Shown piece by piece: positions 12,201 to 27,200 of a stretch of DNA of 64,000 nucleotides. Source of the DNA: Uloborus plumipes. Its lineage: Eukaryota > Arthropoda > Arachnida > Araneae > Uloboridae. The position numbers and the translations under genes were made by a program. Under the pieces are notes generated by a model, which was given only the letters and a program-made list of their open reading frames with translations, did no database searches and was not told where the DNA came from. The DNA lies in contig JAXGGA010002238.1 in assembly GCA_038373865.1 (NCBI GenBank), positions 62,001-126,000 on the forward strand, given 5' to 3'. The stretch's first letter is position 1; each line of letters starts with the position of its first letter.

Positions 12201-15200
12201 AGAGCGCGATTGCAGACCATTTTTAATAACGTTAGGAGAAGAGACTGAGTTCAAAGAATCTCTCCCGGCAATTTTTCGAAAATGAAGTAAGGTATCGATA
12301 ATCTTTAGCAATGGGGTGTGCTTCTTTAGATTTTTTTTCAAATCTTGAGTCTAAAATCCCCAGTTATAAGTCACGGTTTATGATGATAGAAGAAGGAATG
12401 GAAATCTTTCGAAATTGAACTTCCAAAAACGCAATTTTTGACGATCTTCTACGATGTCAGGGTGAAGTGGGTGTGAGGACCCCCTCCCGGAAATTTTCTT
12501 CATTTAATTCTAAGAACGCAATTCTAGGCTACCTTTGTCGATGTAAAAGAAAGGAATTAGACTCTGAGCCGGGGTTCCCTCTGCCTCATTTGCTGCGAGC
12601 TATTCGCGTTAATTACTTTATTTGGGGAAAAAAATGAAAAATGACCCATGATTGTTAGTAGTAATCAAAATCAGCACGCGGGTTGTAACAGTAGCATTTC
12701 TTTGTATATTCTCGCTCTGAAAGGATGATTTTGCACGGGCGAAGGATTAAACGATTCTATTTGTTAAAATCGATGCAAGCTGACCAGTTTGCTTTGCTAA
12801 TAACAATTATTGATATTGTGTCAAAGTTCGAATTTCTCCTTATTTAACCAAAACAGGCTTAACAGATTGGCTTCATTTATGGTTGGCTCAAACTCATCCA
12901 AGGTCAAGCGTCTTGTTATTAGAGTCATAGTATGTAGGCATCTTTATTGTTTCTTTTCCTTTTTTGCTTTCTAATTTGTTTTCCTTCTGACTTGCAGCTC
13001 CAAGTCGGCCTAGGAATCTCACAGCAGTGCGGATCACAAACAACTCAGTAAAACTTCGATGGTTAGAGCCAGAATACGCAAATGGTGTCATCCAAGGATA
13101 TCATATCTATTACTTGGACGTAGGTCCTAATAATACAGATAAAAAGAAAGTACTTAATCCAATGCAAGTTATGGATCATGTCCTTAGTCCTTTAAGTATG
13201 TATTAATTCTACTTAGATATTTCTTATTGTTTGTTTCAATTGGTTTTTTCCCTCTAGGATCCGTATTCTAGGTTTTTGTATGTTTACTAAGAAGTCCTCT
13301 AGTTGTACTTTAAATTTAAAATTTACTTTCCCCGGTCAAATGTGCTATCTCAATCGCAAAGGTAATGCTGTATAAGAAAAATGACCAGAGTTCTTTTAAA
13401 TTATTACTTTTAAAAGCTTAACATTTCTACGGGTATTTAATAGAAAATAAATTATCTGTCAATAATTCTTTTATTTTTAAAAAATCTTATTATAAAATTT
13501 AGTGACTTCAGGTAATAGAATACTTTACTGTTACTATATTCAAAATCTTTATTGATTAATTTATCGAGGTAAGTTGATCAACAGTTTATATTTTTCTTTC
13601 TTTTCAAACAGAATCATATACACAGTACAAAGTTTGGGTAAAAGCTTATACTGGTAAAAACGAAGGATTGGCCAGTAACAATTTGGAAATTATCACAGAT
13701 GTACAAAGTAGGTCATTTTTATCATCTCACAATTTTATATTAGTTTGTAATATAATACTATGAATACATAAAATGCTTTTTCATTTATCTAGCTTAAACC
13801 TTATCGTACCAGCTGTTCTAGAGACAAAAAGAAAAATAAAATCATTAGTGATTTTCCTCAGTAACTGATATAGCCTCCCCATTAAGCATTAAAATTTTAT
13901 TTCATAATCAATGTTACTTTAATGAGCGGACGAAAACATTACTAAAGCACATCGCAAAACTAATTACCATCCTAAATGTCCCCCGTTCTGTTTCGAGCAG
14001 GGAACCACATGAATGGTGTAATAAGGAAGCAAGTTTTAATATTTAGCTATCAGAAGAGCATCTTGAGACACATTTTTGACACAAAAGGTATTCATTTACC
14101 TTTGCCTAGTGGCGTAGCGAGAAATTTTTCACGATGGGGGGTGACATTGGAAAATTTTCGAAACAAAAGTTTGAAAAACGGGATTCCAGGCCCTTACATG
14201 TTTGTTCATACAGATAATAGTTTTGCTTCATAGCAGGTGTTATGACCCACCTACCTCCCCCTTGGCTACGCCACTGCCTTTGTCCGCCCGTTATTGAGAT
14301 GTAGCGTCTTAAAGTCTTGCCTTAGATTCAAAAGACTGGGAGAAATCGATTACGCAATTTAACCGTTTACATGTGGCAGGACATCAATGTTATTGTTGTC
14401 GTGCCATAGTTGATTAATAATTACTATGAAGTGGGGGTGCCATTGCCTCGAGAGTTTGGACTTCTTTTTTAACATGTTCGACAGCACAAGAAAGATTTAC
14501 AGCACAAAGGAAGAGGAAATAACACCCAGGGCACTGGCGGGAATCGAACCCGCTACCTCTTGCTTTCAAGGTGAAGCTTCTACCTCTGAGCAACCGAGAT
14601 GTCTGAGACATTAATCTTCAAATAGTGTGAAAGATGTTGCCATCGCTTACTGAAACTCACAAACTTTGGCTGCTTTTCTTAAAATTTCGGCAGACTTTAA
14701 GACTTTCTTTTTCGCTAACGGTTCCAGGGTCGGACTGGCCATGTGGGCATTCGGGCAAATGCCCGGTGCGCCGCTCTAAAAAGCGCCGATCGACAGTCGT
14801 CGTCGTTTTTTTTTTTTTTTTTACTTCAAACTTTTTTTTTGTGTATTAATTTTTGTTTGTTGAAAACCATAGATTTTTGTTTTGTCGCCTTGCTCCAGAC
14901 GACCAGGCGTTTCCCTAAACAAGTCAGGGGCACCTGAGGGGACGCTTTCAAAGCTTCAAGGGGCGCCTATAGGTGCTTTCCATACTTAGAACACCAATAC
15001 TGCTTCAAGCTTCGGCGCCCCCTTCTCACCGACCGAAGGCGCCTATGCGCTCTCCGTACGAAAAACGCCAATGCTGCTTCAAGCTTCGGCGCCCCTGGGG
15101 GGGGGGAGCCTCCAAAGTTTCCAGGGGCGCGCGCCGAAATCTCCCCCTTCTCAAGGACCGATGACCGATGTCGCCTAGTCTCACTCGCCTTTCTTTTAAC

Positions 15201-18200
15201 TCAAATACTGCTTGAAGCTTCGGCGCTTCCAAAGCTTCAAGGGGCGCGCCTATGGCGTCCCCTTCTCCCCACCGATGTCGCCTTAGTCACTCGCCTTTCT
15301 TAAAATGCAAATACTGCTTTAAGCTTCGGCGCCCCTGAGGAAGCGCTTTCAAAGCTTCAAGGGGCGGGGCGCCCCTTTTGTTTTTCCCCGACCGATGTCG
15401 CCTAGTCACTCGCCATTTTTTAACGCAAAATACTGCCTTAAGCTTCGACGCCCCTGAGGAGGCGCTTCCGAAGCTTCAAGGGGCGCGTCGAGGGCTTACC
15501 CTTTTCCCCTACCGAAGGCGCCTAGTCACTCGCCTTTCTTAAAACGCAAATACTGCTTTAAACTTCGGCGCCCCTGAGGTGGCGCTTCCAAAGCTTCAAG
15601 GACCCTTCTCCCCGACCGATGTCTCCTATTCACTCGGCTTTCTCAAAACGCAAATACTGCTTCAAGCTTCGGCGCCCCTGAGGAGGCGCTTCCAAAGCTT
15701 CAAGGGGCCCCCTTCTCACCGACCAAAGGCACCTATGGGCTCTCCGTACGTAAAACCTCAATATTGCTTCAAGCTTCGGTGCCTAAGGCGCTTTCTGTAC
15801 TTAAAACGCCAAAACTGCTTCAAGCTGTAAAAATAAAAAATAAAATAAAATAAAAAAACGAAGGGGCCTCGCTTCGTCCAACCCAAGTTTTCCCGAACTT
15901 TCGACGCGCTATTTATTGACCACAGTTTGGGCTGAATCTTTATCTGCATTCAAGTAAAAAACATCTGGGGCCCCCTAACCTGACCAAGGAAACAATGTGT
16001 GACTTTTTTTGAAGGTGATGCCATAGGATTATAGGGCCCAAAAGCAGACTAAAATCGAAAACACGAAAAGATTGGTTTTAGAAATTACCAACTATAACCA
16101 GGGGCGGACTGGCTCTAAAATTTTTGTGTGGAAAAAAAATTCTTGCCGGCCCCCTACCCAAGAATGCATTGTTCCCAGCCCGAAAATTTTCTAACGAGTT
16201 TCCTCAAAAAAAAAAAAAAACAGAGACTCCTTCTCAGTTAGAAAAACCAAGATTATTTTTTTCAGAAACCCTTCATTAAAGTAATTTTGCAATAAAAAAC
16301 CTATTTAAATCAAGAATAAGATATATGCCTATGATCTGTAATATTAAACCACTTAAAAAAATTTAATTGTTCTTATCAAAATCCTTGCTTGAAATTGTAT
16401 TGAACTTATGCAAACTAATGAAAATTTTCACTTAAACCAAACGTTTAGAATGTGAATACATTATGCATCACGAATTAGAAGTTTTCGGAAGTATTGGATG
16501 TGTGTGAGCTTGAATTGCTCTGCAAAGAAAATAAATGTTTTGAGGAGCAGTCATTATTTCATAACAACACTTTAAAAATGCACAGAAATACTCCAAACAA
16601 AAACAGTCGCAATTTCTCTCGGTGAAACCCATGATGGCTAAATACAAGTGTACAAGACGGTCGCTTATGATGTACAACCAAAGAAACCGGAAAAAAATGA
16701 CCATTTTGACTTCATTGTATGAGTATCATTTGCTTGCTTGAAAATCATAGGACAAAAAATATTTTTCAAAGAAATTATCTCAAAATTTATACTCAAAATT
16801 AATACTCAAAACACTGTATCTAGTAGCAACAATAGTAAATAAAAGCATCCGAAACCATAAAAGGGACATGTGAAATGATTCGGGAAAGTCTGGGTGTGCA
16901 GTGTTAATTTTCACAGTGCCCGAGCTACACTCAGGATGAGTCAGAAAGGTACCTTTCGCTTGCCCGAGTTCAGCTCGGGAAAAGCCGGGAAGAGGTTAAA
17001 AAAGTTACTCGAAGATAAACTAAAAATAATAAAAATTACAGTGTTACTCTACAAGGACCTGTCCAGATTTTTCATACAAGACCTTTTAATTTCATAAAAC
17101 TGAAAAATCTAAAGAACTTTATGAATTTGAAATAGTGCTCAATCATATTATTGGCCATTTTTTCCGGAATTTGGAAATATGCTATTTTTCTCAAATTTAC
17201 ACATTGTATTTATCACTTTGAAATTGAATAATCATAAAACAAGTTTAAGATGAAAAGGTTTAAAAGAAATGTACGTTTCGATTGTAGTTGCAAATACCAA
17301 GGAATGCTACTTGTAATTTAAAAACAAATCTGGAAATACTGAATTTCAGGCTCGGAAATTTTAGATTTGCTTTTAAAATTGTAAAATAAAAATATAACTA
17401 AAACTAGATCAGCTATTTTCCACTAAAATAAACAAAAGAACATCAAAGCATTATGTGTATTTCTAGTAGATAGGAAAATATTATTAACTTTCCAACTACT
17501 GATGGAGATAAGAGCTGTCTAAAGCGATACGTTAACAATTTAAAGCTTTTAATTAAATGTTGCAAACGGTTAGTTTTGGAGAATTTTGTAAAGACTACCC
17601 CCGGCAGCAAATGAAAAATACTGTGGACAAAGAGTTTGTTTATAATAAAATACTTGTCAGGGAAAAGAAGTGATGCTTTCAATAATATTACTTCGCAAAT
17701 GCTGTTTTGATTATAAAATATTTTTTCAAAGGACCGTAAAAGAACTACAATTTCTTCTAACCAAATCTTAGCTTAATTTTAGTGAAAAGTAATTTATAAA
17801 AAATGAAAAATAAACTTTATTAATGCATCAATCATTCAAATACTTCAATTCAATTTTTCAAAATTATTATAAAATAAAACTTCAAAAGCTTTTGAATTTT
17901 GAGTTTAATTTTTATGAAATTTGTTTTTCACGTACAGCATTTAAGTAACACATCAAATCAAACTGCATATAATTCCCTTTTAAATAAACTATTAAACAGT
18001 TCTGTTGCCATAAACGTAGCTTCGGGGGGGGGGGGTACAGGGGGTTACCCAACTCCCTGATTTTTTTGCCAGACACTTTATCTTTGAAACCTGAAGATGT
18101 CTAAAATCTGAATAAAAATCGTAGTAAAAATATCGTTTACAGTTATTTTCATTTATTTTATCTTGTTATACCCATATGCCTGGGGGAGAGGGGGACTGGG

Positions 18201-21200
18201 GGAATACAGACCGTCTGTCAAAAATGTTCTGGTGCCAAACTTTTCCAAAATTGGAACAAAAATCATCAGGAAAATTATTTCCGTTTATGGTTATCGTCTA
18301 GCCAGTGGCGTACATATGTTTGAATTTTGTAGGGGGCCGAAGTAACCAAGCATAGCCAAGTTTATTTCAGACTTTCGTTAGGGAAAGGGTGGTGGTTCGG
18401 GAACCCTCAACTGAAAATGTTTTAAAATTGATGTTCTGAAAACCCATGTTAGGCTATCTTTAATGACGAAAAGAAAAAAGTATGGATTCAGAAGCTGCTT
18501 TTGTGACATTGAAGTTTTAAATTCGCAATTGCGCTATAATTCGTTGAAAGAAATCGAGAGGGTAGGGCGCTCTCTCTCAGAACATTTTCGAAATTTGAGT
18601 GATAGAAAGGTGTTTGAAGGCTCTCCCGGAAATTTTTTGGCATTGAGGCTCGTAACTGCAATTTTAAGTTGTCTTTGTTGATGTTTAGCGAAAAGGGGAG
18701 AAATTCGGGACCTTTCCTTTTTGAAAACACATTTTAAAATTATTTCGGGACAATTTTCGTTGATTTTGGGAGCCTGGGCACACCCCATATATACGCCCTT
18801 ACCTCTAGCGCAGCCAGAATTACCATCTGGAAGGTTTTTTTTGTCAAAACAGTCCTTACGATTGCCATTAATATTAAATGTTAGGTCTCACCCCCTTTCC
18901 TGGCGGCACTATGAGCGTCTCCATGTTTGTTGCTCTGCTAAAATAATAATTTAAACAAGTATGGAATCATAAAACGGTGGGCATGTATAGTGATTTGGTG
19001 TAATCCCAACTGTTTTATATGGACCTTTTTATGGTATAAATTTGAAAATTCTATGTAATTGCTTACTGCACTAGAAAATAATTTTAACTTGAAAATACTA
19101 TTTTCATAAAATATGGCTCGTTGTAAGAGAGAGAGAGAGAGCAGAAATACAAAACAATTACGCGACTGTATCATGTGTCAGGTTATGCAATGAAAAACGT
19201 AAATATTTATTTTAAAATATGGACTTCAGCATAGAGTTAATTATCTTTCTTCATAAATCAAAAATTTCACTTTCGAAATATTTCTTTCAAGCATTTGGCA
19301 TTCATAATCATATTTAAAAAAATTACATGACAAATGCAAGATAATTGCCAAAAAAATCTTATAGTGTAGATAATAAGTGTCTTACAGTGTACAAAACACA
19401 TTATTTATTTTTGTCTAAAATATGTTTTTAATACGTTGTTTTTGTAGATAATCTGAATACATAATTCTTGTCTCGTACTTGATTTACAAACTTTTTACTT
19501 AAGTGATACGACAAACTTAAGAATACCAATGCTATTACTTACAATTGTATCCAGTATATTTCTGGAAGCGTACTATTGAATCCTTTCAAATTTTGTCATT
19601 GTGTTATGACTTATTTCTGGAAGATAATTCAAAGTTGAGCAAACATATTTATTTTAACTAATTTTTTCTGTTTTATTTTATTTTTTTTTTTCGAACGGAA
19701 AGAACTTTTTATGAAATGTGTAACTTTTAAGGGGGTTTTATTTGACTTTTCTTTCTTCATTAGACTCAATTATTTCATAAAATGTAGGATTTCATACCGT
19801 TTTTCTAAAATTTCTCCCGGGAAAACCCTCCCACTACCCTGAAATTTAGGATAGTCTACATCACAAAACAGATTATTGTATTACTTTTCTGATACAGATC
19901 CAACTATAAGATTAATCCAAAAAACAAAGAAAAAACAAAGAGAGCACATTAAAAAATGTGAGGAATGGAATATCAGCGAAAAGGCACATAAAGGTGAGCT
20001 AATGGTCTGTTTTGTAACCGAAGAAGTTGATCAGACAAAAAAAAACATATCTGTAATGACTTAGAGCCCCGTCTACATTTTGCCTGGTAACTGAGCAAAA
20101 AAGTTGAATTAATTGTGAGTGCAATTTATCCGAAAAGTAACGAAAAATCTAAGTGAAAATTGGGCGGGGGAGGGAGCGAAGGCTCAATCCGCACTCCTAA
20201 ACTTCGAGTTTTGTTTTCTAATGAAATTAAATATCGAGTACATTTTAAATTTAACCTTTATACTTTTTGTACCTTTAGGAATTTAAACTTAGATAAACAA
20301 AAATATATTCAATTTATAATAATCATTATTTCAACTTCGTATTATTTAACGTGATTAAAACAACAAAAGTTTGTAGCAAACACATCATTTAAAATATTGA
20401 ACTTACTTCGAACGGATCGAACGGATTGCTAAAATAGCCTAAAGCCGTGGGACTATCCATTGCTCTAAAAGTGGCGGGAAGCACAAGCACGAAAGAGAAA
20501 AAGAAAAAAAAAACTATTTAGCTGGCGTTTCTTATTATTACTTAAGAATCCCAATACGTCCTTTTCTTCGAATGGCGCCTTTTTTTTATTTCACGCTTTT
20601 TCCCAGACAGCCTCAGATGGCCCCACCCCCAATATAATGCTTCTCCCTAGAAATCCCCGAAGCATCAATTCCGAACAGAGATAGCAAAAGACCTGAAGGC
20701 CCGTTTTAGCCAAAGACTCCACAAAGCCATTGTTTCCTTCCGTTTCCCTCGCTTTTACTTTGTGAGTTGGGACAGAAAAGTGTGCGCTAGAAGATGGGTG
20801 AGAGCGGCCGGCCCAACTTTTTTTTTCGAAATAATTTTTTTTTATTAAAAAATAAATAAATATAGAAAGAAAACGGCCCAAAGTAGATGCGGCCCATGTG
20901 GAATTTTCCACATCTTCCACATGGCCAGTCCGCCCCTGACTATAACTAAACGCAGCATGTTTTTACACCCACGACCTGATTTAAAGAAAGGCCTCTGAGA
21001 GGCCTGGTCTACAGAGCCTGATTAGGCCCCGCTGCTTTTTAAGGGCCCCCAAATAGTTAAAATTGATTTCGCCAATGGCTGAAATTGTATGGTTGACTAG
21101 ATGGAACCAAATAGAGGATTTGGCAGGAGGGCAGTTCAGTGTTTCTTTCAGACATTTTTCTCCGGGGGGGGGGGGGCACTTGGAGAATCCGGAGGGGAGG

Positions 21201-24200
21201 GATTATAGGGCTGGCCTAAAATTGCATTTCGGGGACTTTTTTCGGTAAATTTGCCCAACCCCCATTTGACCCCTAAAATTGCACCCCCCCTTTTTTTTGA
21301 TAATGACCCCCCACAAAACCAAAAGCTAAATCCGTAGTTGACAAGTGAGTGGATGTGAACCACCTCTCTCCCCTCCGAAATAAATTGAAAACCACCTTCT
21401 CTCAATAAAAACTTTAACATTTTGAATTATCAAGTTGTATATTTGCCTTAATAATTGGCTTGACCCTTCCCTAAATAAATCCCCATGTGCTCCCTGGGGA
21501 GGTTTAAAAACTTAATTTCCTTAAATAATTTCCTTATTCCGTTCCCATAAAAGGGCAAAAGATAGAAAAACTGACACCATTATAATTCATAATGAAACAA
21601 TGCTGTCGTCTATCGTGAAGTCAAATATACTTAACAAGGGTGGGGAGCGATATGAGGTTTTGGTGACCCTCAATTTTTTTTAACACATAGTTGTATAGAT
21701 CTTTGTTGTGAAACAAAGAGTGTATCCAGTTTCTCAAATTAGAAAATGATTATTACTCAAATGAATGAAGAGCACGCATAGGATGGATCATGTTTTAAAA
21801 ACGAAGAGAAATAGAAATAAGATTAATCAAATCCTGGGCATAAAAGGATTTTTTCCCTCGCAAACTTTCGAAATTAAAGTCCTAAACGAATTTTTTTACG
21901 AAATTTAACAAGAGTCAGGGGAATTTGGAAGCATTCTTCCAGGAAAATTTTCAAATTGAAGCCCTAAATGCGCAAATACAGACGATCTTTGATGAAGTTA
22001 TGTAAGAGATGCAGTTCGAAACTTAAGCTCTAGATACGCAATTGTAGGTCAATTTTAAATTTAGAGGAGAGGAGGTTCCCAGAATGTTTCTGAAATTGAT
22101 AGACTAATACCACAATTGCTGGTCATCTCTGGTGACATTAGAGAAATGGACAGGGTTTGGCAGGGGGAATCCCAGGAAAATGAAATTGAACGAAATTGAA
22201 GATTGTGGTACCGTGGAAAGGTTTTTGAAATTGAAATCTTGAAAGGCAGTTTTGGTGCATTTTGATTAATTGGAGAAAAGGACGGATTTAGGATTTTCCT
22301 TCTTAAAATTTTCGAAATTTAAGTCCTGGAAGCCCAATAGTAAACCAATTTTAGACGTTAAGGAAAGGGAACGGGTCCACAGACTGTCCTCCCAGAATTT
22401 TCTAAAATTGAAATACCAGAAAATGCAATTACAAGCCATGTTTGAGAAAAAATAGACAAGAATTGGGTCTCGATGCACCCCCCCCTCGAAAACTTTATAA
22501 ATAATTTTATTTATAAAATTCAAGTGTCGATAATCTTTGATAATAGTAGAGGAAAAGGAATGCGATTTGATATTCTCTTCAAAAACATTTTCGAAATTGA
22601 AGTCATGATTAATCGATTTCAAGCCATATCTTTGACGACGCTGTGTAAACGGATGGAGTTTGATATTTGAGAAATTGATATCCTAAAAACGAATTTGTAG
22701 ACTATTTTTTATAACATTATAAAAATTGATGCAGCTCAGCACTCTCCCTGAAAGTCCCCCCCCCCCGAAAAAAACTGTAGGCGATTTTTAATAACTTCAA
22801 GGGAAAAAGAAGGGGTTCGAATCCCCCCCGGTAGTTTCCCAAAATTGACATTCTAGAATTCAATTGAAGGCTACCCTTGATGCCCCCCTACCCATCCCCA
22901 TGATGTATGTTTTAAAATTTTCGCTAATACTTTTATATTTATTTGTTAAACGTCTAATTGCTTATTTTTTTATTCTTCTTACTGTAATTAATTTATTTTT
23001 TGAATATTAGTACAAACTGAGTTTTCCTCCGGAGGGGGGGCGCAGTTGACTTTCTCCGGGAGGGCAGTGTCCCCCCTCCCAGAGAGATGCCTGAAAGAAA
23101 CACTGGGGCAGTCCCTCCCCCGCAAAGGATAGAATTTTTTCCCCACTGAATAGTTTTTATTTATTTATTTACTTTTTTTTTTTTTGAATATCAGATGTTA
23201 AATTTTCTCTTGTTCGCTAAGAACAAGCTAATACCATATATTAACATTAACATTGGAGTAACGTGAGAATAGGAGATTTTTACTAAAAAAAAAACATATT
23301 TCGCTTATTTAACTACCTTAACTCTAACATTCTAAGGCGAAGGATATCACATTCGTTCATTGATACTTTTTATAGTATTAAGAAAAAACGCAAAAAATGC
23401 AGAACATGATTTATTCGTGTGAAAAATTCGTTCGAAATTTCTGCAATCGAAGAAAGCCATTGCAATGAGAGTATAAAGAATCTATAAGACTGGACGAGGA
23501 CGACTGATTGAAGAAGCGAAAAGACACCTCCTGGGGGTAAAGGGACTGTCTCAGGCGAACTACGTCGCAAGATTGTACATCAGTCAGGCGGTTTTAATTA
23601 GTGTAACCGGTTTCGGTCTGGGGGTGAAAATTTTTAGCGGGAGCTTTAGGGCATGTGGACGAACGAAAGGCGTTTTCGTTGAAAGAAAAGGGAAGTTTTT
23701 CCCGTCGTAACCTCTGCATCCACCAAGGGCGAATCCAGCTTCTGATTCAGGAGGTGGTCATTTTCGGAAAGGGGGGAGATGTCGTAGTCTCACAGTGCAA
23801 GTTTCGTGCTAAAACGCGAGTATTTGGCGGTTTTTTTAACTATAAGCCCCTAAAATGCAGTTTTAGGCTATATTTAGCTGCTTAAGAGAGGGGTCATGAT
23901 CTCCATGCCCCACCCCCCTTTGGATCCTCCCTTGGCATTCACACCAAACTTCTCTCCGTCATGCATTTTGGACGTGGATTTCCTGTCCTTGGATCTTATG
24001 TAAGTTGCTCTTTTCTTCATCAAAAAGGTAAAAAAAAAAACGATTACGTTTTACTTTTAATTTCCTATTTAATTCAAATGAATATGTTTTTCGTTTTGGA
24101 AGAAATGTAAGTAAATGGGAAGCATATCGGTAAATGGTTTAGCAAACGTTTTAATTTAGGTCATATTATGAGATACCGCAATATGATTCTTCCACTAAGA

Positions 24201-27200
24201 TATCAAATGACAGTCGCAGATCGTAACTAATGTCCGCTGTCGAGATATTAAAACTGGTTGATATACTTATTCTAATCTTGTCAATTTAATTCAAAAACTA
24301 CAACGATTTGTGTTCAAAAGTACAATTAATTCTAAGTCGTATGTACATTAGGGTGTATCACGATTTTTTTTTTTTTTGGAAATTCAAAATTTCAAGTTGA
24401 TAAAAAGTTGTCACTGTATTCACATAGTTACCAAAAAAATTTGTTTTGAAATTAAAAAATATTTAGGTCCGCCGGAATTAACTTGAAGTTTAAAGGTTTT
24501 TCGTAAAAACGACGATTTTTTTTTATGTATAAATTATGCGTAAAGCCAAAATAATTACTTAAGTGCAAAAATGGAGTACTTAAAGAGCAATCTATCGATA
24601 AAAAATGCATTTCAGCTAAAATTTAACTTTTAGGTTACCAGAAATAGTTATGAAAAACCTCACATTTTCGCTAGTCAGTCATATTTTTAGAATATTTACT
24701 CATTCTGCAGAACAATTTTTATTATTATATTGATAGTAAAAAACATTGAAGTACAGCGCTTTGAAATGGCGAGATTGGTCCATTTTTTCACTCAAATAAT
24801 TATTTCGCTTTACACATTATTTATACATTTTTTTAATCATCGTTTTCACTAAAAAACTTAAAACTTCAAGGTAATCCCGGCAGACCTCAATATTTTTCAA
24901 TTTAAAAATACATTTTTTGGTAACTATGTAAATATAGTGACAACTTTTTATTGAGACATTCAAGAGCTCTCCTACCAGGGACGGCATTTCACCATTTTAT
25001 TTGAGGGGGCGAGATTTTTAAAGATAAAATACCTCAGTATGAAATAAAATAACTATTGGTTGGCATAAAGAGGTCTTAAAAATAATTTTATATTAAGAAA
25101 AATTAGAGTAATTAAAACACTTTAAGTTTGTATGTCCAAAGATTTAATTTTCTTGTAACGAGCTATAACACTGCTATAGCTCGTTACAAGAAAAGCTATA
25201 AGCTATTGTCAGCATGGTAGAAATTAGTTTTTAACTTTGGTTAAATTTTAATCTACAATGCTTGGAGACAAGAACAAGAGAAAATTTTGCTTTTCATCAA
25301 TATCCAGTCAAAGAGTAAAATCCTTTCTTGTTCTGTTGTGCTCATGTTAGAGTTAGAAAACACATGTTTCCGATTCCTTTCTCTTTGAAATAATCTAGAG
25401 GAAAAAGTTTCGAGTTTCATCAGCTTTTGTTAAAAATTGACAAAATTTTTAAATTTATTTTTCGCGCATCAAGAGAATGAGTTTCAATCTTTTTGCATTC
25501 ATTTTAGAGTTTGAGGGAATAAAAACCTATATCGCGTTCACAGTTCACACACCCATTATTGATTTGTAAAAAATATAAATTGAATGTCCCTGTTTTTTAT
25601 TATTCTGCGGAAAACATTTGGGAGTGCAACCGTCCCTCTTGCCCCCCTTATTTGTCGCCCCTGTCCCCTACCTAAAAACACAATTGCAAATTATCTTTAA
25701 AAACGTTAAAAAGTGACTGGATTTGAGAGATTGCTGATCAAATTATTAGAGAAGAGGCGGGTAAGGAGCACTGCTACGGAAATTTACAATTTTTAGTTTT
25801 CTTTTGTGACATTGGAGAGCGGAGGGAATCAAGTCCTCTCACCTGGAAATTTTTCCAGAACTAAAGATCTAAAAGTGAGATTTTAGAAACTCTTTGGCCC
25901 GTCAGGAGAGTCATGATCCCCTTTTGATTCCGTGTTTTGAGTCACACTTAAACTTGTTGCCCTCTGAAATGTCCACCCAGAACACAGGCTTCGAATTTCC
26001 CCTTAAAAATCCTGCACTAGAGAGAATGCATTTTTTCATTTCACCACTAATGAAGATATTAAAACTTGCTGGACACTTCTAGCTCTGCTGCTTTTCCCTG
26101 TAGCTTTGGAGCTTAAATCTCATTTTTTTTTAAACGAACGCCAATCAAATTATGCCTTTTCTTTTACTTTTTGATTTTAGGAGAGGGGCCCAGGCCCCCT
26201 GCCCCCCCCTTATAGACGCCCTTGACTACTATGCAAATTAGTAACACATTTTTCTCCTTATTTACCCAATACGATCTGCCTATAGAGGTTATTAAGTCAT
26301 CTTTTATTTCTTTCTTGGTAATTTCAGTTGTTATTTCACCTGTCGAGATTCAAAATTTCTATGTAATAATTTTAGTACTTTTAAAGTCTCACCGAGTTTT
26401 AATGTGTGCCTGTGTGTCGATGCTAATAACATAATAAACAGCAAGTATTTCTATCAGAGATATTAACATGGCAATTATTACATAACTGGAATATATTTGA
26501 TCAAGATAAAAAAAAATATTTGCGTTTCCTTTTTCGTTCCATGTCATAGTGTCAAAATTACATTCTCCAATTTAAGTTAAATCTTCCCCAAATTTTTTTT
26601 CAATAGCAGACATATTGCTCGCCAATAACAATATTGATCATTCTTAGGTCAAAGCTTAATTTTTTTGTCGAATAATGTTTGGTTAAGATGTGCCACGATT
26701 TTCAGTGATCTACAAGATGACTAGTGGAGGAATTACAGGCTTGCGGGCCCGTCGCAATGCTTTTTTGAGGGAATCTTTGTCTATCACAGGACAATGTAAA
26801 ACATTTATCTAATGTATTTTTTATTTCCTTTGGGGCCACTACGATCATGGGTGCTCCAAGCACTTGCGACATTTATGACATGGCAAATCCGCCATTGAAG
26901 ATGACTCGGAGTGTAAGTTCCAAAATTGTAAGCAGTTTTACTTCCCTTTTCAATATTGAATTAGAGTTTACTATGAACTTGGAAGGAGAGACAAGGGGAT
27001 ACGTAGGCTCTCCTTTGTAAAAGATTAGCGATCAATGATTAAAAAAAAAGACAGTGAAAAACTACAAAAAGTAAACATCTTAAATAGGTGCTGATTACTT
27101 GCTAATAATGAGCTTAATAAAGTTTCTTTTCAATTACTTTTAATGAACGTAATAAAAATTAAGTTTCGCTTTCAAAAATCATTTCCTAGAGAAATTGCGA

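Noticed and set aside
14531..14600. A tRNA gene on the - strand
   Set aside because: A and B boxes are present but the acceptor stem does not pair and the anticodon arm is irregular; a tRNA-derived SINE fits better.
14973..15949. Several frames on both strands with Arg/Pro/Leu-rich peptides
   Set aside because: They follow the GC-rich tandem array and recur with its period.
22266..22670. Overlapping frames on both strands
   Set aside because: By-products of the ~100-bp repeat inside the 21137-23105 element; no domain.
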